Shown here piece after piece: positions 16,437 through 25,192 of a DNA stretch of 48,226 nt. The translations under genes and the position numbers were made by a program. Each line of letters starts with the position of its first letter. Positions within the stretch are counted from its first letter, which is position 1. The notes beneath the pieces are model-generated. The model did no database searches and was not told the DNA's origin. It was given only the letters and a program-made list of their open reading frames with translations. The stretch is taken from assembly GCA_964637235.1 (NCBI GenBank), contig CAZWVR010000005.1:1-48226 (forward strand). The letters are read 5' to 3'. Source of the DNA: CAZWVR01 sp964637235. Lineage in GTDB: Bacteria > Bacteroidota > Bacteroidia > Bacteroidales > S143-33.

Positions 16437-18300
16437 ATTCTTTATTTAGCAGTAATTTTTCAATACCTTTTACAGCTCTAAAACCGTCTGCAATAGCACT
16501 TATAGCATCAGCGGTTCTATTGACTGCGTCACCACCGGCGAATATTTTAGGATCTCCGGTTTGTCTGAATTCATTAGTTTTAATTCTACCTCTTTCAATT
16601 TGGATTTTTTCCTTAAATTTATCTGGGATAAATGAGTAATCAGCACCTTGACCGATTGCGGCAATGACAGCAGTTACTTCGATTTCAGTTTCAGAGCCTT
16701 CGATAGGCACAGGACGTGGGCGACCGCCTTTTGGATCAGGAACCATTTCTGCTTTTAGGTACACGAGTTTTTTAACGTGTCCGTTTTCATCACCGATGAT
16801 TTTTACGGGGATACCTTGTGGTATAATTTTTACGCCTTCGGCTTCTGCACCTTCTATTTCTTCCCAATCAGCGGGCATATCTTTTACTCTACGGCGGTAT
16901 AGAATAGTAACATCAGCGCCGAGACGTCTGGCAACGCGAGCTGCGTCAATAGCTACATTTCCTCCACCGATTACAACTACTTTATCGCCTATTTCTACAA
17001 TTTTGTTTGGTTCTTTTATTTTAATAACATTACCTTTTTCATCTCTTACGAAATTGCCATTTTCGTCTTTGAGGAATACGTTATTTACTTCTCGCAAGAA
17101 GTTTATTGCTTGCATAGCTCCTTCAAGGTCTTCTCCTTCAATTCCGAGTTTCCAACCTACTTGAAAACCTACACCTATAAATACAGCGTCGAAGTTGTTG
17201 TATATTTCTTCAAAAGAGATGTCTTTACCTACTCTTGTATTGTATTTTATTTTGACGCCGACTTTTTCCATATATTCAATTTGCTTATACAAGCTATCTA
17301 CTGGGAAACGATATTTAGGTATTCCCCAGGTTATCATTCCACCGGCTTTATTAGTTGCTTCAAAAACAGTGACGTCAAAACCTTTAAGTTTGAGATAATA
17401 AGCAGCGGTAAGTCCAGCCGGACCTGCACCTATAATACCGACTTTAAAGCCATTATCTGGTTTAATTTCAGGATTTATGATTTCGTAAAGTATATCAGCA
17501 GTTTCGGCACGTTCAATAGCGTATCTTTTTAGCCATCTGATAGCGAGAGGTTCTCCGCGTTTCGTGACAGCGCATACTTCTTCACATCTACGTGTACATA
17601 CTTTACCACACATTTCGGGCAGCGGGTTATTATCGTATATAATTCTGATAGCATCTTCGTCGTTTCCTGCGGCGATAGCATTTATATATTCCGGTATATG
17701 CATATGTTCAGGGCAAGCTTCTGTACAAAGTCCACAACCGAGACATCTGCGAGCTTCTTCGCGTGCCTGTTCTTCTGTATATCCTAAAACAACTTCTGCG
17801 AATGATTTTACTCGTTCTTCACCTTCTAATTCAGGCATTGGCACTCTATGGAGCTCTGTAAGAGTAGTTTGCGGGGTACTTATAAATGATGCTCTTTGAT
17901 AGCCATCAGGATTACTAACGCCGGGTGTCCAGAGGAAATCCTCAGGATTTTCGCTAACAAAGATATAGTCTTTTGTCAGACGTAATGAACCAGTAGGGCA
18001 TACTTCTACGCATAGTGCACACCAACAACATCTTCCGTTATCTACTCTTGGTCTTAGACCTGAGTCTCCTTTTTTCGGTTCAATGCCTTCAACAGGCACC
18101 ATATCAATAGCCTTGTTCATACATATTGTGGAACAATTCCCACAGCCAATACATAGTTCCAGATCATTATAGTGTAGTCCTCTGTATCTATCGGAGGCTT
18201 CAACTTCAATTTGCGGGACTAATAGAGTATGGGGCTTTTTGCCCAATTGTGATAATGTTGTTAAAGGTTGAACCGTACCTTTTATATTGAAAAATCCCAT
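16435..18300 (-). CDS. Fusion of a two-cluster ferredoxin domain (NuoI/MbxN-like) with a GltD/NfnB-type flavoprotein
   Basis: A 621-residue soluble subunit, last gene of the Mbx-like operon. Residues about 40-115 hold two [4Fe-4S] motifs, CIGCGNCSTIC and CCWCALCVEVCP, as in NuoI/MbxN. Residues about 165-275 are the GltD N-terminal Fe-S domain (CLGCGLCTEACP, then CGKVC...RCEEVC). An FAD site follows (GIIGAGPAGL), an NAD(P)H site (VVVIGGGNVAIDAAR, then LYRRR), and a closing FAD motif (IFAGGDAVNRTADA). GltD/NfnB enzymes exchange electrons between NAD(P)H and Fe-S clusters. Fused here, the chain would link NAD(P)H to the clusters of the membrane complex. Its spacing to the NuoD-like gene is 17 bases. 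Confidence 0.88.
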   Translation of the reverse strand: MGFFNIKGTVQPLTTLSQLGKKPHTLLVPQIEVEASDRYRGLHYNDLELCIGCGNCSTICMNKAIDMVPVEGIEPKKGDSGLRPRVDNGRCCWCALCVEVCPTGSLRLTKDYIFVSENPEDFLWTPGVSNPDGYQRASFISTPQTTLTELHRVPMPELEGEERVKSFAEVVLGYTEEQAREEARRCLGCGLCTEACPEHMHIPEYINAIAAGNDEDAIRIIYDNNPLPEMCGKVCTRRCEEVCAVTKRGEPLAIRWLKRYAIERAETADILYEIINPEIKPDNGFKVGIIGAGPAGLTAAYYLKLKGFDVTVFEATNKAGGMITWGIPKYRFPVDSLYKQIEYMEKVGVKIKYNTRVGKDISFEEIYNNFDAVFIGVGFQVGWKLGIEGEDLEGAMQAINFLREVNNVFLKDENGNFVRDEKGNVIKIKEPNKIVEIGDKVVVIGGGNVAIDAARVARRLGADVTILYRRRVKDMPADWEEIEGAEAEGVKIIPQGIPVKIIGDENGHVKKLVYLKAEMVPDPKGGRPRPVPIEGSETEIEVTAVIAAIGQGADYSFIPDKFKEKIQIERGRIKTNEFRQTGDPKIFAGGDAVNRTADAISAIADGFRAVKGIEKLLLNKE

Positions 18301-18317
18301 AATTTCATTTTTTTAAA

Positions 18318-19421
18318 TTAACGTTCTATTTCGGGTGGGCATGTACCCAGACTATTCATAATAACCGAAACATCGGCAATATTTTGCCCGACAAGTAAAT
18401 TTTCCAAGAGAGTTATTGCGTGTACGTAAGCAGGACCTTTAACGTGTACTCGTCTTGGATGTGTAGAACCATCGCTTACTACGTAATAAGCAAATTCACC
18501 TCTTGCAGATTCAGTTTTTACGAAGGCTTCTCCTGGAGGAAGTGCCCATTTATGCGGATTAGGTATTTTATTGTAATATTCGCCAGAAGGCATTTGTTCT
18601 AAGACTTGCCTAACAATATTTATTGATTGTCTGATTTCGAATCTTCTTATAAGAGCTCTTGTCCATACATCTCCGCCTTTAAAGGCTGGCACTTCAAATT
18701 TTAGCTTATCATAAACTTCGTAGGGTTCATCTATTCTGACATCACTTCTTATTCCACAAGCACGTAGAGGAGGTCCTACAACGCCCCATTCAATAGCTTT
18801 TTCAGGGTCAATAACGCCGATGCCTTGTGTTCTTTTTTGGAATATTGCATTGTCAAACATTAATCTGTCGTAATCGTCAAGTCTTTTTTCCAAGTAATCC
18901 ATTACTCTGAAAGCTTTATCTTTAAATCCTTTTGGAAGGTCTCGTCTTACGCCACCTGGCCATATATACATATGATAGACACGTCCACCTGTAAGATCTT
19001 CAAATAGGTCAAGGATATAATTTCTATCGCCGATAGACCATTGACCCATAGTATATAGTCCAGTAGATGCTGCTTGTCCACCATACCAGAGGAGATAAGC
19101 TTGTATTCGTGAGAGTTCCAGTACTAATACACGAATATATTTAGCGCGTTCAGGGACTTCTCTTCCTTCAATTTCCTCCACTGCTCTGGCATAGTTTTCT
19201 TCATTTGGATCTGGTTCAGGAACGCAGATACGGCATACTATTGTGAAGCTTTGTAGCCAGTTGCGGCGTTCCATTAGTTTTTCAAAACCTCTATGTAGAT
19301 ACCCCACGTGAGTAGTGGCTTTAACAACAGTATCGCCTTCTACTTCAAGGCGTACCATCATATTACCGGTGATACCGGGGTGTTGGGGTCCTAAGTATAT
19401 TGTAGTTGCTTTTTTTCTCAT
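18318..19421 (-). CDS. mbxL: NuoD/MbxL-like large subunit with an incomplete [NiFe] ligand set
   Basis: A 367-residue relative of complex I NuoD and of group 4 hydrogenase large subunits: GPQHPGITGNM at the start, THVGYLHRGFEKLMERR, and a GVVGPPLRACGIRSD segment. A hydrogenase would have RxCGxC near the N-terminus and DPCxxC near the C-terminus. Here the first pair is present as CRIC (Cys63, Cys66), while the end reads GTCPPEIER, so Cys361 remains but the last cysteine is Glu364. NuoD has none of the four. This intermediate pattern supports the MBS/Mbx branch, not a proton-reducing hydrogenase. It overlaps the NuoC-like gene by four bases. Confidence 0.85.
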   Translation of the reverse strand: MRKKATTIYLGPQHPGITGNMMVRLEVEGDTVVKATTHVGYLHRGFEKLMERRNWLQSFTIVCRICVPEPDPNEENYARAVEEIEGREVPERAKYIRVLVLELSRIQAYLLWYGGQAASTGLYTMGQWSIGDRNYILDLFEDLTGGRVYHMYIWPGGVRRDLPKGFKDKAFRVMDYLEKRLDDYDRLMFDNAIFQKRTQGIGVIDPEKAIEWGVVGPPLRACGIRSDVRIDEPYEVYDKLKFEVPAFKGGDVWTRALIRRFEIRQSINIVRQVLEQMPSGEYYNKIPNPHKWALPPGEAFVKTESARGEFAYYVVSDGSTHPRRVHVKGPAYVHAITLLENLLVGQNIADVSVIMNSLGTCPPEIER

Positions 19422-19984
19422 CGTGTATATTTCTTTGCAAATTCTGGTATTTCTTCACCTGTACGATTAGCAATAGTCTCACGGACATCTTGTGCGTCCT
19501 CTCTACCAGGACGAGTGAAGTATGTCCGTTTGACATAAGAGAGAGTATCAAAATCTTTACGCATTGGAGGTATGTCTTTCCAGTCTTCAAGTATAAATTC
19601 TCTTTCACCTACAAGACCATCAAATTCAATTCCGAACATTTCTCTTATTTCACGTTCATATGTATTTGCTTGTCTCCAAATATAGTCAATATTAGGAGCG
19701 ACAGGGTTATCTCTGTTGATATAGATTTTGTTAAGGATATTTATTTTATCTTTCGGCGACCAAGTGATATATACAAGTTCAAATTTATTGTCTTCTATCC
19801 AATCTACGCAAGAGATATGTGCCAGATGGATATATCCGAGTTTTTCTTTTTCATAAAGTAGTAATTGTTCAATTGTATCTTTATTTGTTTTTGCTATTAC
19901 TCTTTTATTTCGTTGGATTTTTAGCTCTACTTTGTCGCCGAATTTTTGTTTTATTTGCTCTATTAGAATGTTTTCTTTTTCCAT
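19418..19984 (-). CDS. mbxK: NuoC/MbxK-like subunit (30-kDa-type)
   Basis: A 188-residue soluble subunit. Its centre has the NuoC signature: NPVAPNIDYIWRQANTYERE followed by REMFGIEFDG, and DWKDIPPMRKDFD near the end. NuoC-type proteins have no cofactor; they dock the NuoD-like subunit to the NuoB/H interface. It lies 11 bases downstream of the NuoB-like gene and overlaps the NuoD-like gene by four bases, so subunit ratios are probably kept by translational coupling. Confidence 0.87.
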   Translation of the reverse strand: MEKENILIEQIKQKFGDKVELKIQRNKRVIAKTNKDTIEQLLLYEKEKLGYIHLAHISCVDWIEDNKFELVYITWSPKDKINILNKIYINRDNPVAPNIDYIWRQANTYEREIREMFGIEFDGLVGEREFILEDWKDIPPMRKDFDTLSYVKRTYFTRPGREDAQDVRETIANRTGEEIPEFAKKYTR

Positions 19985-19995
19985 AATTAGATTTT

Positions 19996-20541
19996 TTACC
20001 AGTTATAATCGGGCATTACCCAGTTATGAATAATTTTCTTTTGATTTTGCCTGTAGAATTCAAAGTTTTCTTTATAACGTTTCCATCCGTCAGCTCTACC
20101 TTCTTGAATAAGTTTTTGGAGTTTTACGAAGCCGGCTATAACAGCTTCTGGTCTTGGCATACAGCCGTTAATATATACATCTACAGGCAGGTACATATCT
20201 AAGCGATTTATTGTATTGTAGGAGTCCCAATACATACCGCCATTGATAGTGCAGGAACCAAACCCCATAACATATTTTGGATCTTGCATCTGTTCATAAA
20301 CTCTTATAACACGTTTGAGAGTTTTTGTAGCCAGATACCCGGTAATTAATAAAACATCGGCTTGTCTTGGAGTAGCGGCACCTCTGATACCGAAACGTTC
20401 GGCATCGTAGCGAGATGTCATTGTAGGGGGAATTTCTATTGCTCCACACCCTGTCCCGTATGCTAAAACAAATAGAGAGTTTTTACGGGCAAAGTTTTTA
20501 ATTATTTCAATTATGCTTTGTGAATATTTATCGTTAATCAT
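19996..20541 (-). CDS. mbxJ: NuoB/MbxJ-like Fe-S subunit with only three cysteines
   Basis: A 181-residue subunit that would carry the cluster equivalent to N2 of complex I. NuoB has a tandem Cys pair (CCAIE); here the segment is YGTGCGAIEI, with Cys32 kept and Gly33 in place of the second Cys. The other two ligands are Cys97 in GFGSCTINGG and Cys127 in INGCMPRPE. There is no other cysteine in the protein. A [4Fe-4S] cluster held by three cysteines would leave one iron open or bound by another ligand. This fits the site-differentiated cluster described for archaeal MBS. TPRQADVLLITG and the rest are typical of the family. Confidence 0.87.
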   Translation of the reverse strand: MINDKYSQSIIEIIKNFARKNSLFVLAYGTGCGAIEIPPTMTSRYDAERFGIRGAATPRQADVLLITGYLATKTLKRVIRVYEQMQDPKYVMGFGSCTINGGMYWDSYNTINRLDMYLPVDVYINGCMPRPEAVIAGFVKLQKLIQEGRADGWKRYKENFEFYRQNQKKIIHNWVMPDYNW

Positions 20542-20552
20542 TTTTCAAGATT

Positions 20553-21461
20553 TTAGAATATTGTTGCTTGAATTAAACCGATTAAGCCGAAAAATAGAGG
20601 CCAACCCCAGAAATATCTTACTGCCTGTTCAGTTCTAAATCTTGGAGAAACTATGCTCCAGAGAACGGGGTACATATAAACAGCAAAAGTTTTTAGTATG
20701 AGCGTTCCTAAGTTTGTAGCACCTGCCATAAAAAGATCTACAAATAGAGTGAGTTTAACAAAGGCGAATATAGAGCCACTTGTCATCATCAAACCGAGAT
20801 ATTTCCCTCCAAATTCAGAGATTGGTCCGGAAGCCAATTCAGCAGGGGCTCCAACAATATCAAAAGGCGAATATCTAAACATCCCTGGCAGTGTCATCAA
20901 AGCAGCTAAGAAAGCAAATGGAGAACTAAATAAAAACCATGTATGTTGTTGTTGCTGAATAGCTACTAAATCAGAGACTGATGTAGTTTTATATTGAATC
21001 ATTAAACTGATTAGAGCTATCACCCAAGGTATTTCAAATCCAACCATTTGGGTTAGCCCTCTGCTAACACCGATAGTAGAGTTAGGGTTTCCCGTTTGAC
21101 CAGCACCCAATGCCATACCCAAAGGTCCAAATACCATAAGGTAAAGTAATAAGACCAAGTCGCCATTAAAAGTCAAATTTGTAAAGAAGTGACTACCATA
21201 TACTATCGGAATAAACAATAGTGTAGTAATGGACATGGCAATTAACCATAGAGGTGCCAGATGTTGCATTATTCCATGATTGATGTTTGAAGTCTTTGCC
21301 CAAAGTTTAGTAACATCAATAAAGTTCTGATATATAGGAGGACCTACACGATTTTGTGCTCTTGCTATAATTTTTCTACGAATTCCGGCATAAGTCATTC
21401 CCACAATAAAGGCTATTAATGCCGATACAGTTGCACTTAATATTAATTTCCAGATTTCCAT
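20553..21461 (-). CDS. mbxM: NuoH/MbxM-like membrane subunit
   Basis: A 302-residue polytopic protein with the family's cytoplasmic loop signature RAQNRVGPPIYQNFIDVTKLW and the second acidic loop FRYSPFDIVGAPAELASGPISEFGG. This subunit links the soluble arm to the antiporter-like chain and lines the first part of the ion path. It is as short as the MbhM/MbxM group. It lies 12 bases after the 611-residue channel gene and 11 before the NuoB-like gene, in the archaeal Mbx order. Confidence 0.88.
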   Translation of the reverse strand: MEIWKLILSATVSALIAFIVGMTYAGIRRKIIARAQNRVGPPIYQNFIDVTKLWAKTSNINHGIMQHLAPLWLIAMSITTLLFIPIVYGSHFFTNLTFNGDLVLLLYLMVFGPLGMALGAGQTGNPNSTIGVSRGLTQMVGFEIPWVIALISLMIQYKTTSVSDLVAIQQQQHTWFLFSSPFAFLAALMTLPGMFRYSPFDIVGAPAELASGPISEFGGKYLGLMMTSGSIFAFVKLTLFVDLFMAGATNLGTLILKTFAVYMYPVLWSIVSPRFRTEQAVRYFWGWPLFFGLIGLIQATIF

Positions 21462-21473
21462 TGTTCTTTATTT

Positions 21474-23309
21474 TTATAGGAAAAGATTTTTTAGCAGAAA
21501 CAAAATAGTTAAAAATATAACCACATAAGTGGCATAAGTTTGAGTATTACCGTTGTATATACGGCGTAAGAATTGGAAAAAGTCTTCCAGTCCAGTAGCT
21601 ATTTCATTGTAAAATTTAGATATTTTGTATTTTAATATTGGTCCTAATGCTCTTTGAAATGGACGATAAAAATCTACGGAATAGTGATAATTATCATCAG
21701 GACGAACAGGCTCACCTGCATTAGCAATATCTTTTGTAGTAACGTAGCGTGTATTTTTCCGTCCGTAAAAAGTGATTATAATCAAAAATAGAATGAATAC
21801 AGAAGCTAATGTAATAATAGTTGTTTTTAACCATATACTATTGTGCCACTCGTTTGTCAATACAGAAATTTTATAAGTAATATCAGTGAAGCCCAAATCA
21901 CCCATAGCATTTGCTATTGGTTTAAAAATCAGTCCAGGGAATGTACCTAATACTATTAGCGTAATAGCAATCAAAAGCATTGGGACTACCATTAATGGGT
22001 GAGCTTCTTTTACGTTTTCAAATTCTTTTTCTTCTTGACCTAAGAATATCCCAAATAGAAATCTAAAACTGTAAAGAAAGGCAGCTGTTGAAGATAAGAA
22101 AATTAGGATTACTAAATATACATGTCCTGATGTTATTAAAGATTCATAAAGCATCCATTTACCTACAAAGCCAGCTAATGGAGGCACTCCTGCCAGTGCA
22201 ATTATAGATATCAACGCGGCAAAGAAGGTATATGGCATTTTACGAATTAAACCTCTGAGTTCATTGAAATCAGTTGTTCCAGTTTGTTTTTCCACTGCAC
22301 CGGCTACCATAAAAAGATTTGCTTTGAACAGACCATGCATAAGTGCTAAAAATATTCCTGCAAAAATACTTAATTTAGTACCTATACCTAAACCTGTAAT
22401 AATATAACCGAGCTGTCCAATAGATGAATATGCAAGCAGTTTTCGGATATCATCTTGGAATATAGCATAGAATGTTGCTAAAACAGCAGTTATAGCACCG
22501 AACCAAGCTAATATAACACTACCAGTATGCAAACCTGAGTGGTTAAACATATTTATTGCTACAAATCCAATACCGTAGATACCCATCTTTGAGAGAGCCC
22601 CTGAAAATACATCTGTATATGCCATAGGAGCATTTGAATATGCATCAGGAGCCCATACATGCAGTGGCATCATAGCACTTTTTACTGCAAAGCCGGTTAG
22701 GAGCAATAATCCAATCAATAGTTGCATTCCGAGAGATAGGTTCGGAAATGCAGTGAAAAATTGTTCTATGTATAGAGTGCCTGTAAGTTTATTTATTAGT
22801 ACAATTCCCATAAACATAGAATATGCTCCTAATGCGCTGAATATCATATATTTCAATCCTGCTTGGTCAACATTCCTACCATTGTATATAACTAATAGAT
22901 ATGAAGACCATGTCATTATTTCCCAAAAGAAAAATAATGAGACAAAGTCTTTACTTACTAAAATTCCCAGCATTGCCCCAATAGAAAGCAGAAAATTAAA
23001 GAAAAACCAAGCTTGTCTATATTTGCTTTCCTTTTTCATATAAGGGATAGCATATAACAAAGCCAAAGACGCTAAAACAACAATTAAAATAGCAAAAATC
23101 CATGAATAGTCAGTAAATTCCCAACCTAAGGATAAATGTATTAATGAAAAATTAAATTCAGAGAATCTTACAGTGAAAAAATAAATGGGCAATGCTAACG
23201 CTTCTATCAATACAATTATTTGTCCCAATAATTTATTTAATACAAATGCGATATATGTAATTACGGCTCCTGCAAAAAGCATTAAAAGTAGTAAAACAAT
23301 AGTGTTCAT
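21474..23309 (-). CDS. NuoL/MrpD-like antiporter subunit, long form (MbxH'-like)
   Basis: A 611-residue polytopic channel. Conserved ion-path residues are present: Glu130 in FFFWEIMTWSS (TM5), Lys210 in GFAVKSAMMP (TM7) and Lys241 in SGALSKMG (TM8). The VWAPDAYSNAP loop is typical. About 120 extra residues after residue 490 contain more membrane helix, a charged amphipathic stretch and a final membrane helix (FLTILFLLKNLFL), which resembles the lateral-helix extension of NuoL and MbxH'. It is the second of two channel subunits, adjoining the NuoH-like gene as in MBS. Confidence 0.87.
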   Translation of the reverse strand: MNTIVLLLLMLFAGAVITYIAFVLNKLLGQIIVLIEALALPIYFFTVRFSEFNFSLIHLSLGWEFTDYSWIFAILIVVLASLALLYAIPYMKKESKYRQAWFFFNFLLSIGAMLGILVSKDFVSLFFFWEIMTWSSYLLVIYNGRNVDQAGLKYMIFSALGAYSMFMGIVLINKLTGTLYIEQFFTAFPNLSLGMQLLIGLLLLTGFAVKSAMMPLHVWAPDAYSNAPMAYTDVFSGALSKMGIYGIGFVAINMFNHSGLHTGSVILAWFGAITAVLATFYAIFQDDIRKLLAYSSIGQLGYIITGLGIGTKLSIFAGIFLALMHGLFKANLFMVAGAVEKQTGTTDFNELRGLIRKMPYTFFAALISIIALAGVPPLAGFVGKWMLYESLITSGHVYLVILIFLSSTAAFLYSFRFLFGIFLGQEEKEFENVKEAHPLMVVPMLLIAITLIVLGTFPGLIFKPIANAMGDLGFTDITYKISVLTNEWHNSIWLKTTIITLASVFILFLIIITFYGRKNTRYVTTKDIANAGEPVRPDDNYHYSVDFYRPFQRALGPILKYKISKFYNEIATGLEDFFQFLRRIYNGNTQTYATYVVIFLTILFLLKNLFL

Positions 23310-23321
23310 TTGAATCTTTTT

Positions 23322-24806
23322 TTAATTTAAACCTAAGTTTGGCAAAACGCTGTGAATATAATTTTGCTTATCTATTAAGGCATCAGTAGCCTGTTGAATA
23401 TATGAAGTGATTAAATCAGGATAAAGACCTACAACTATAATTGTCAATCCTAAGATAAGCATAGCAGCCATAGCATTCCAGCGGGGTTTTTGTACTTGAT
23501 ATTTTCCGGTATATTCTCTAAAATATAATCTGTGAATCACTCTGAAGTAATAAACTATTTCCACAATGCTGACAGAGAGTATCAAAGCTAATAGAACTAC
23601 CATACCTTTATTAGCAGTAGCCATTAACAGATATAATTTACCCCAGAAGCCAGAGAAAGGAGGCAATCCTACAATAGCGAAAGCTCCCAGAGAAAATAAC
23701 AAAGCAGTTAATGGCATTTGTTTGCCCATACCCTCTAAATCGCTGATATATTTTACTTTTGAGTTATATACCAAGAAACTGGCAGAAAGGAATAATAGAG
23801 ATTTAATGACAGCATGATTAAATAAAACAAATAAACCTGCAAAAATTCCCAATTGAGTATTTAATCCGAAAGCAATCATAATTAAGCCAATCTGCCCTAT
23901 ACTAGAATATGCTAACATTCTTTTAATTTTTTCTTGTCTAAGCGCTATTGTTTCAGCAAAAACCAGTGTTATGACGCCCATAATTAGCAAAGTCTTATAG
24001 GCAGAAGATATATCAAAGAGGGTATAAATCATTCTAATTAGGGCGTATAGACCAGCCTTTGAAGTCATAGCTGCAAATACAGAACCAATAGGTCCGGGAG
24101 CTTGTGAGTAAGCATCGGGAGCCCAGCCATTTAATGGGAACATTTCGGCTTCGATGCCAAAGCCTACAAATAATAATATGAAAATCAGAACTTTTAGTTT
24201 CGGAGGTATTTTGTCAATATTTGCAGCAATATCAGCCATGTTTAAAGTTCCTAAATGACCATAAATCAATGCAATTCCCAGAAGAATAAACACAGAGGAG
24301 AAACTCCCGACAATAAGATATTTAAATGCAGCTTCGGCACCATCTCTTCCGCGATAAAAAGCTGTTAGAGAATAAGCACTGATTGAAGTTATTTCCAAAA
24401 ATACGAACTGGTTGAAAATATCACCAGTAATTACTACGCCGATACTTCCTGCTACAATTAGCATTAGTAATACAAAGTATTTAACGGCATTGTCAAATTC
24501 TACCTTTTTGAATAAATAGCTATATGCCCATACCAAAAATGCCAGAAGTGATATTACAGTAGCAATAAATCCACTGAAAGGCGTAAACATCAGATTGATA
24601 CCCAAAGGAGGTGCCCAACCTGCTATCTCTGTAATAATGGGTTTATCTACGCTGGTTTGCATGAGTAAAACTACTGCATTGACCGCCAAGTATGCGAATA
24701 ATAAACCGGGAATTATTCTAATTAAACTTTTGTGTATTTTGCCAAATAATGGCAACAAAAAAGCGGTCAATAACGGCAATGCTATAAAATAAATTGGACT
24801 TACCAT
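23322..24806 (-). CDS. MrpD/NuoN-like antiporter subunit (MbxH-like), TM7 lysine replaced by glutamate
   Basis: A 494-residue polytopic channel of the MrpD type. Glu138 in FLEITSISAY (TM5) and Lys250 in AMTSKAGLY (TM8) are kept. At the TM7 position, five residues before the conserved Pro, where NuoL, NuoN and MrpD have Lys, this protein has Glu219 in GFGIEAEMFPLNGWAP; the neighbouring 611-residue subunit keeps Lys there. How this changes proton or sodium movement is not known from sequence. It overlaps the MrpC-like gene by seven bases. Confidence 0.87.
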   Translation of the reverse strand: MVSPIYFIALPLLTAFLLPLFGKIHKSLIRIIPGLLFAYLAVNAVVLLMQTSVDKPIITEIAGWAPPLGINLMFTPFSGFIATVISLLAFLVWAYSYLFKKVEFDNAVKYFVLLMLIVAGSIGVVITGDIFNQFVFLEITSISAYSLTAFYRGRDGAEAAFKYLIVGSFSSVFILLGIALIYGHLGTLNMADIAANIDKIPPKLKVLIFILLFVGFGIEAEMFPLNGWAPDAYSQAPGPIGSVFAAMTSKAGLYALIRMIYTLFDISSAYKTLLIMGVITLVFAETIALRQEKIKRMLAYSSIGQIGLIMIAFGLNTQLGIFAGLFVLFNHAVIKSLLFLSASFLVYNSKVKYISDLEGMGKQMPLTALLFSLGAFAIVGLPPFSGFWGKLYLLMATANKGMVVLLALILSVSIVEIVYYFRVIHRLYFREYTGKYQVQKPRWNAMAAMLILGLTIIVVGLYPDLITSYIQQATDALIDKQNYIHSVLPNLGLN

Positions 24807-25192
24807 TTTAGATTTTTTATTTCGTCAATATTTGTTGTATTATGATGTCTGTATAGACGCACAATAAGAGCTAATCCTACGGCTGTTACACCAAAACCGA
24901 TGACAATAGCCGTAAGAACGAGAGCCTGAGGAACGGGATCTACCATCTGTACACTTATACCTTTGTGGATTTTCTCCATAATTGATGGAGAAAAAATGGG
25001 TGCTGTACCGTTATTTATGTATCCTATCGAAATCAATAATAGATTTACACCAGAATCTACAATGGAGAATGAAAGCATAATTTTTATTAAATTCTTTTTA
25101 GTAAGCACCCCATAAAAACCTATCATTATTAACAGAAGCGAAGTACCATAAAAAGTATAAGTAAGTATCTGATTTATAGTTAATTCACTCAT
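24800..25192 (-). CDS. mrpC: MrpC/NuoK-like subunit (MbxG-like)
   Basis: A 130-residue protein with three membrane helices and the MrpC signature DPVPQALVLTAIVIGFGVTA at about 84-103. NuoK-like subunits carry part of the ion channel next to MrpD. The insertion between helices 2 and 3 (about residues 60-80) is polar and includes a short amphipathic stretch. Its ends overlap the neighbours on both sides (8 and 7 bases), a strong sign of one polycistronic transcript. Confidence 0.9.
   Translation of the reverse strand: MSELTINQILTYTFYGTSLLLIMIGFYGVLTKKNLIKIMLSFSIVDSGVNLLLISIGYINNGTAPIFSPSIMEKIHKGISVQMVDPVPQALVLTAIVIGFGVTAVGLALIVRLYRHHNTTNIDEIKNLKW

Noticed and set aside
16664..17899. Several plus-strand open frames opposite the flavoprotein fusion
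   Set aside because: They overlap a clearly coding minus-strand gene, have biased composition, and match no family.
18318..20541. Group 4 [NiFe] hydrogenase
   Set aside because: The last [NiFe] cysteine is Glu364 and the NuoB-like subunit lacks a cluster cysteine; no maturation genes are in the window.
16435..23309. Canonical NADH:quinone oxidoreductase (complex I)
   Set aside because: NuoE, F, G, A and the usual NuoJ-K arrangement are absent, MrpE, F, G, B and C subunits are present, the NuoD-like protein has hydrogenase-type cysteines, and the order follows Mbx.
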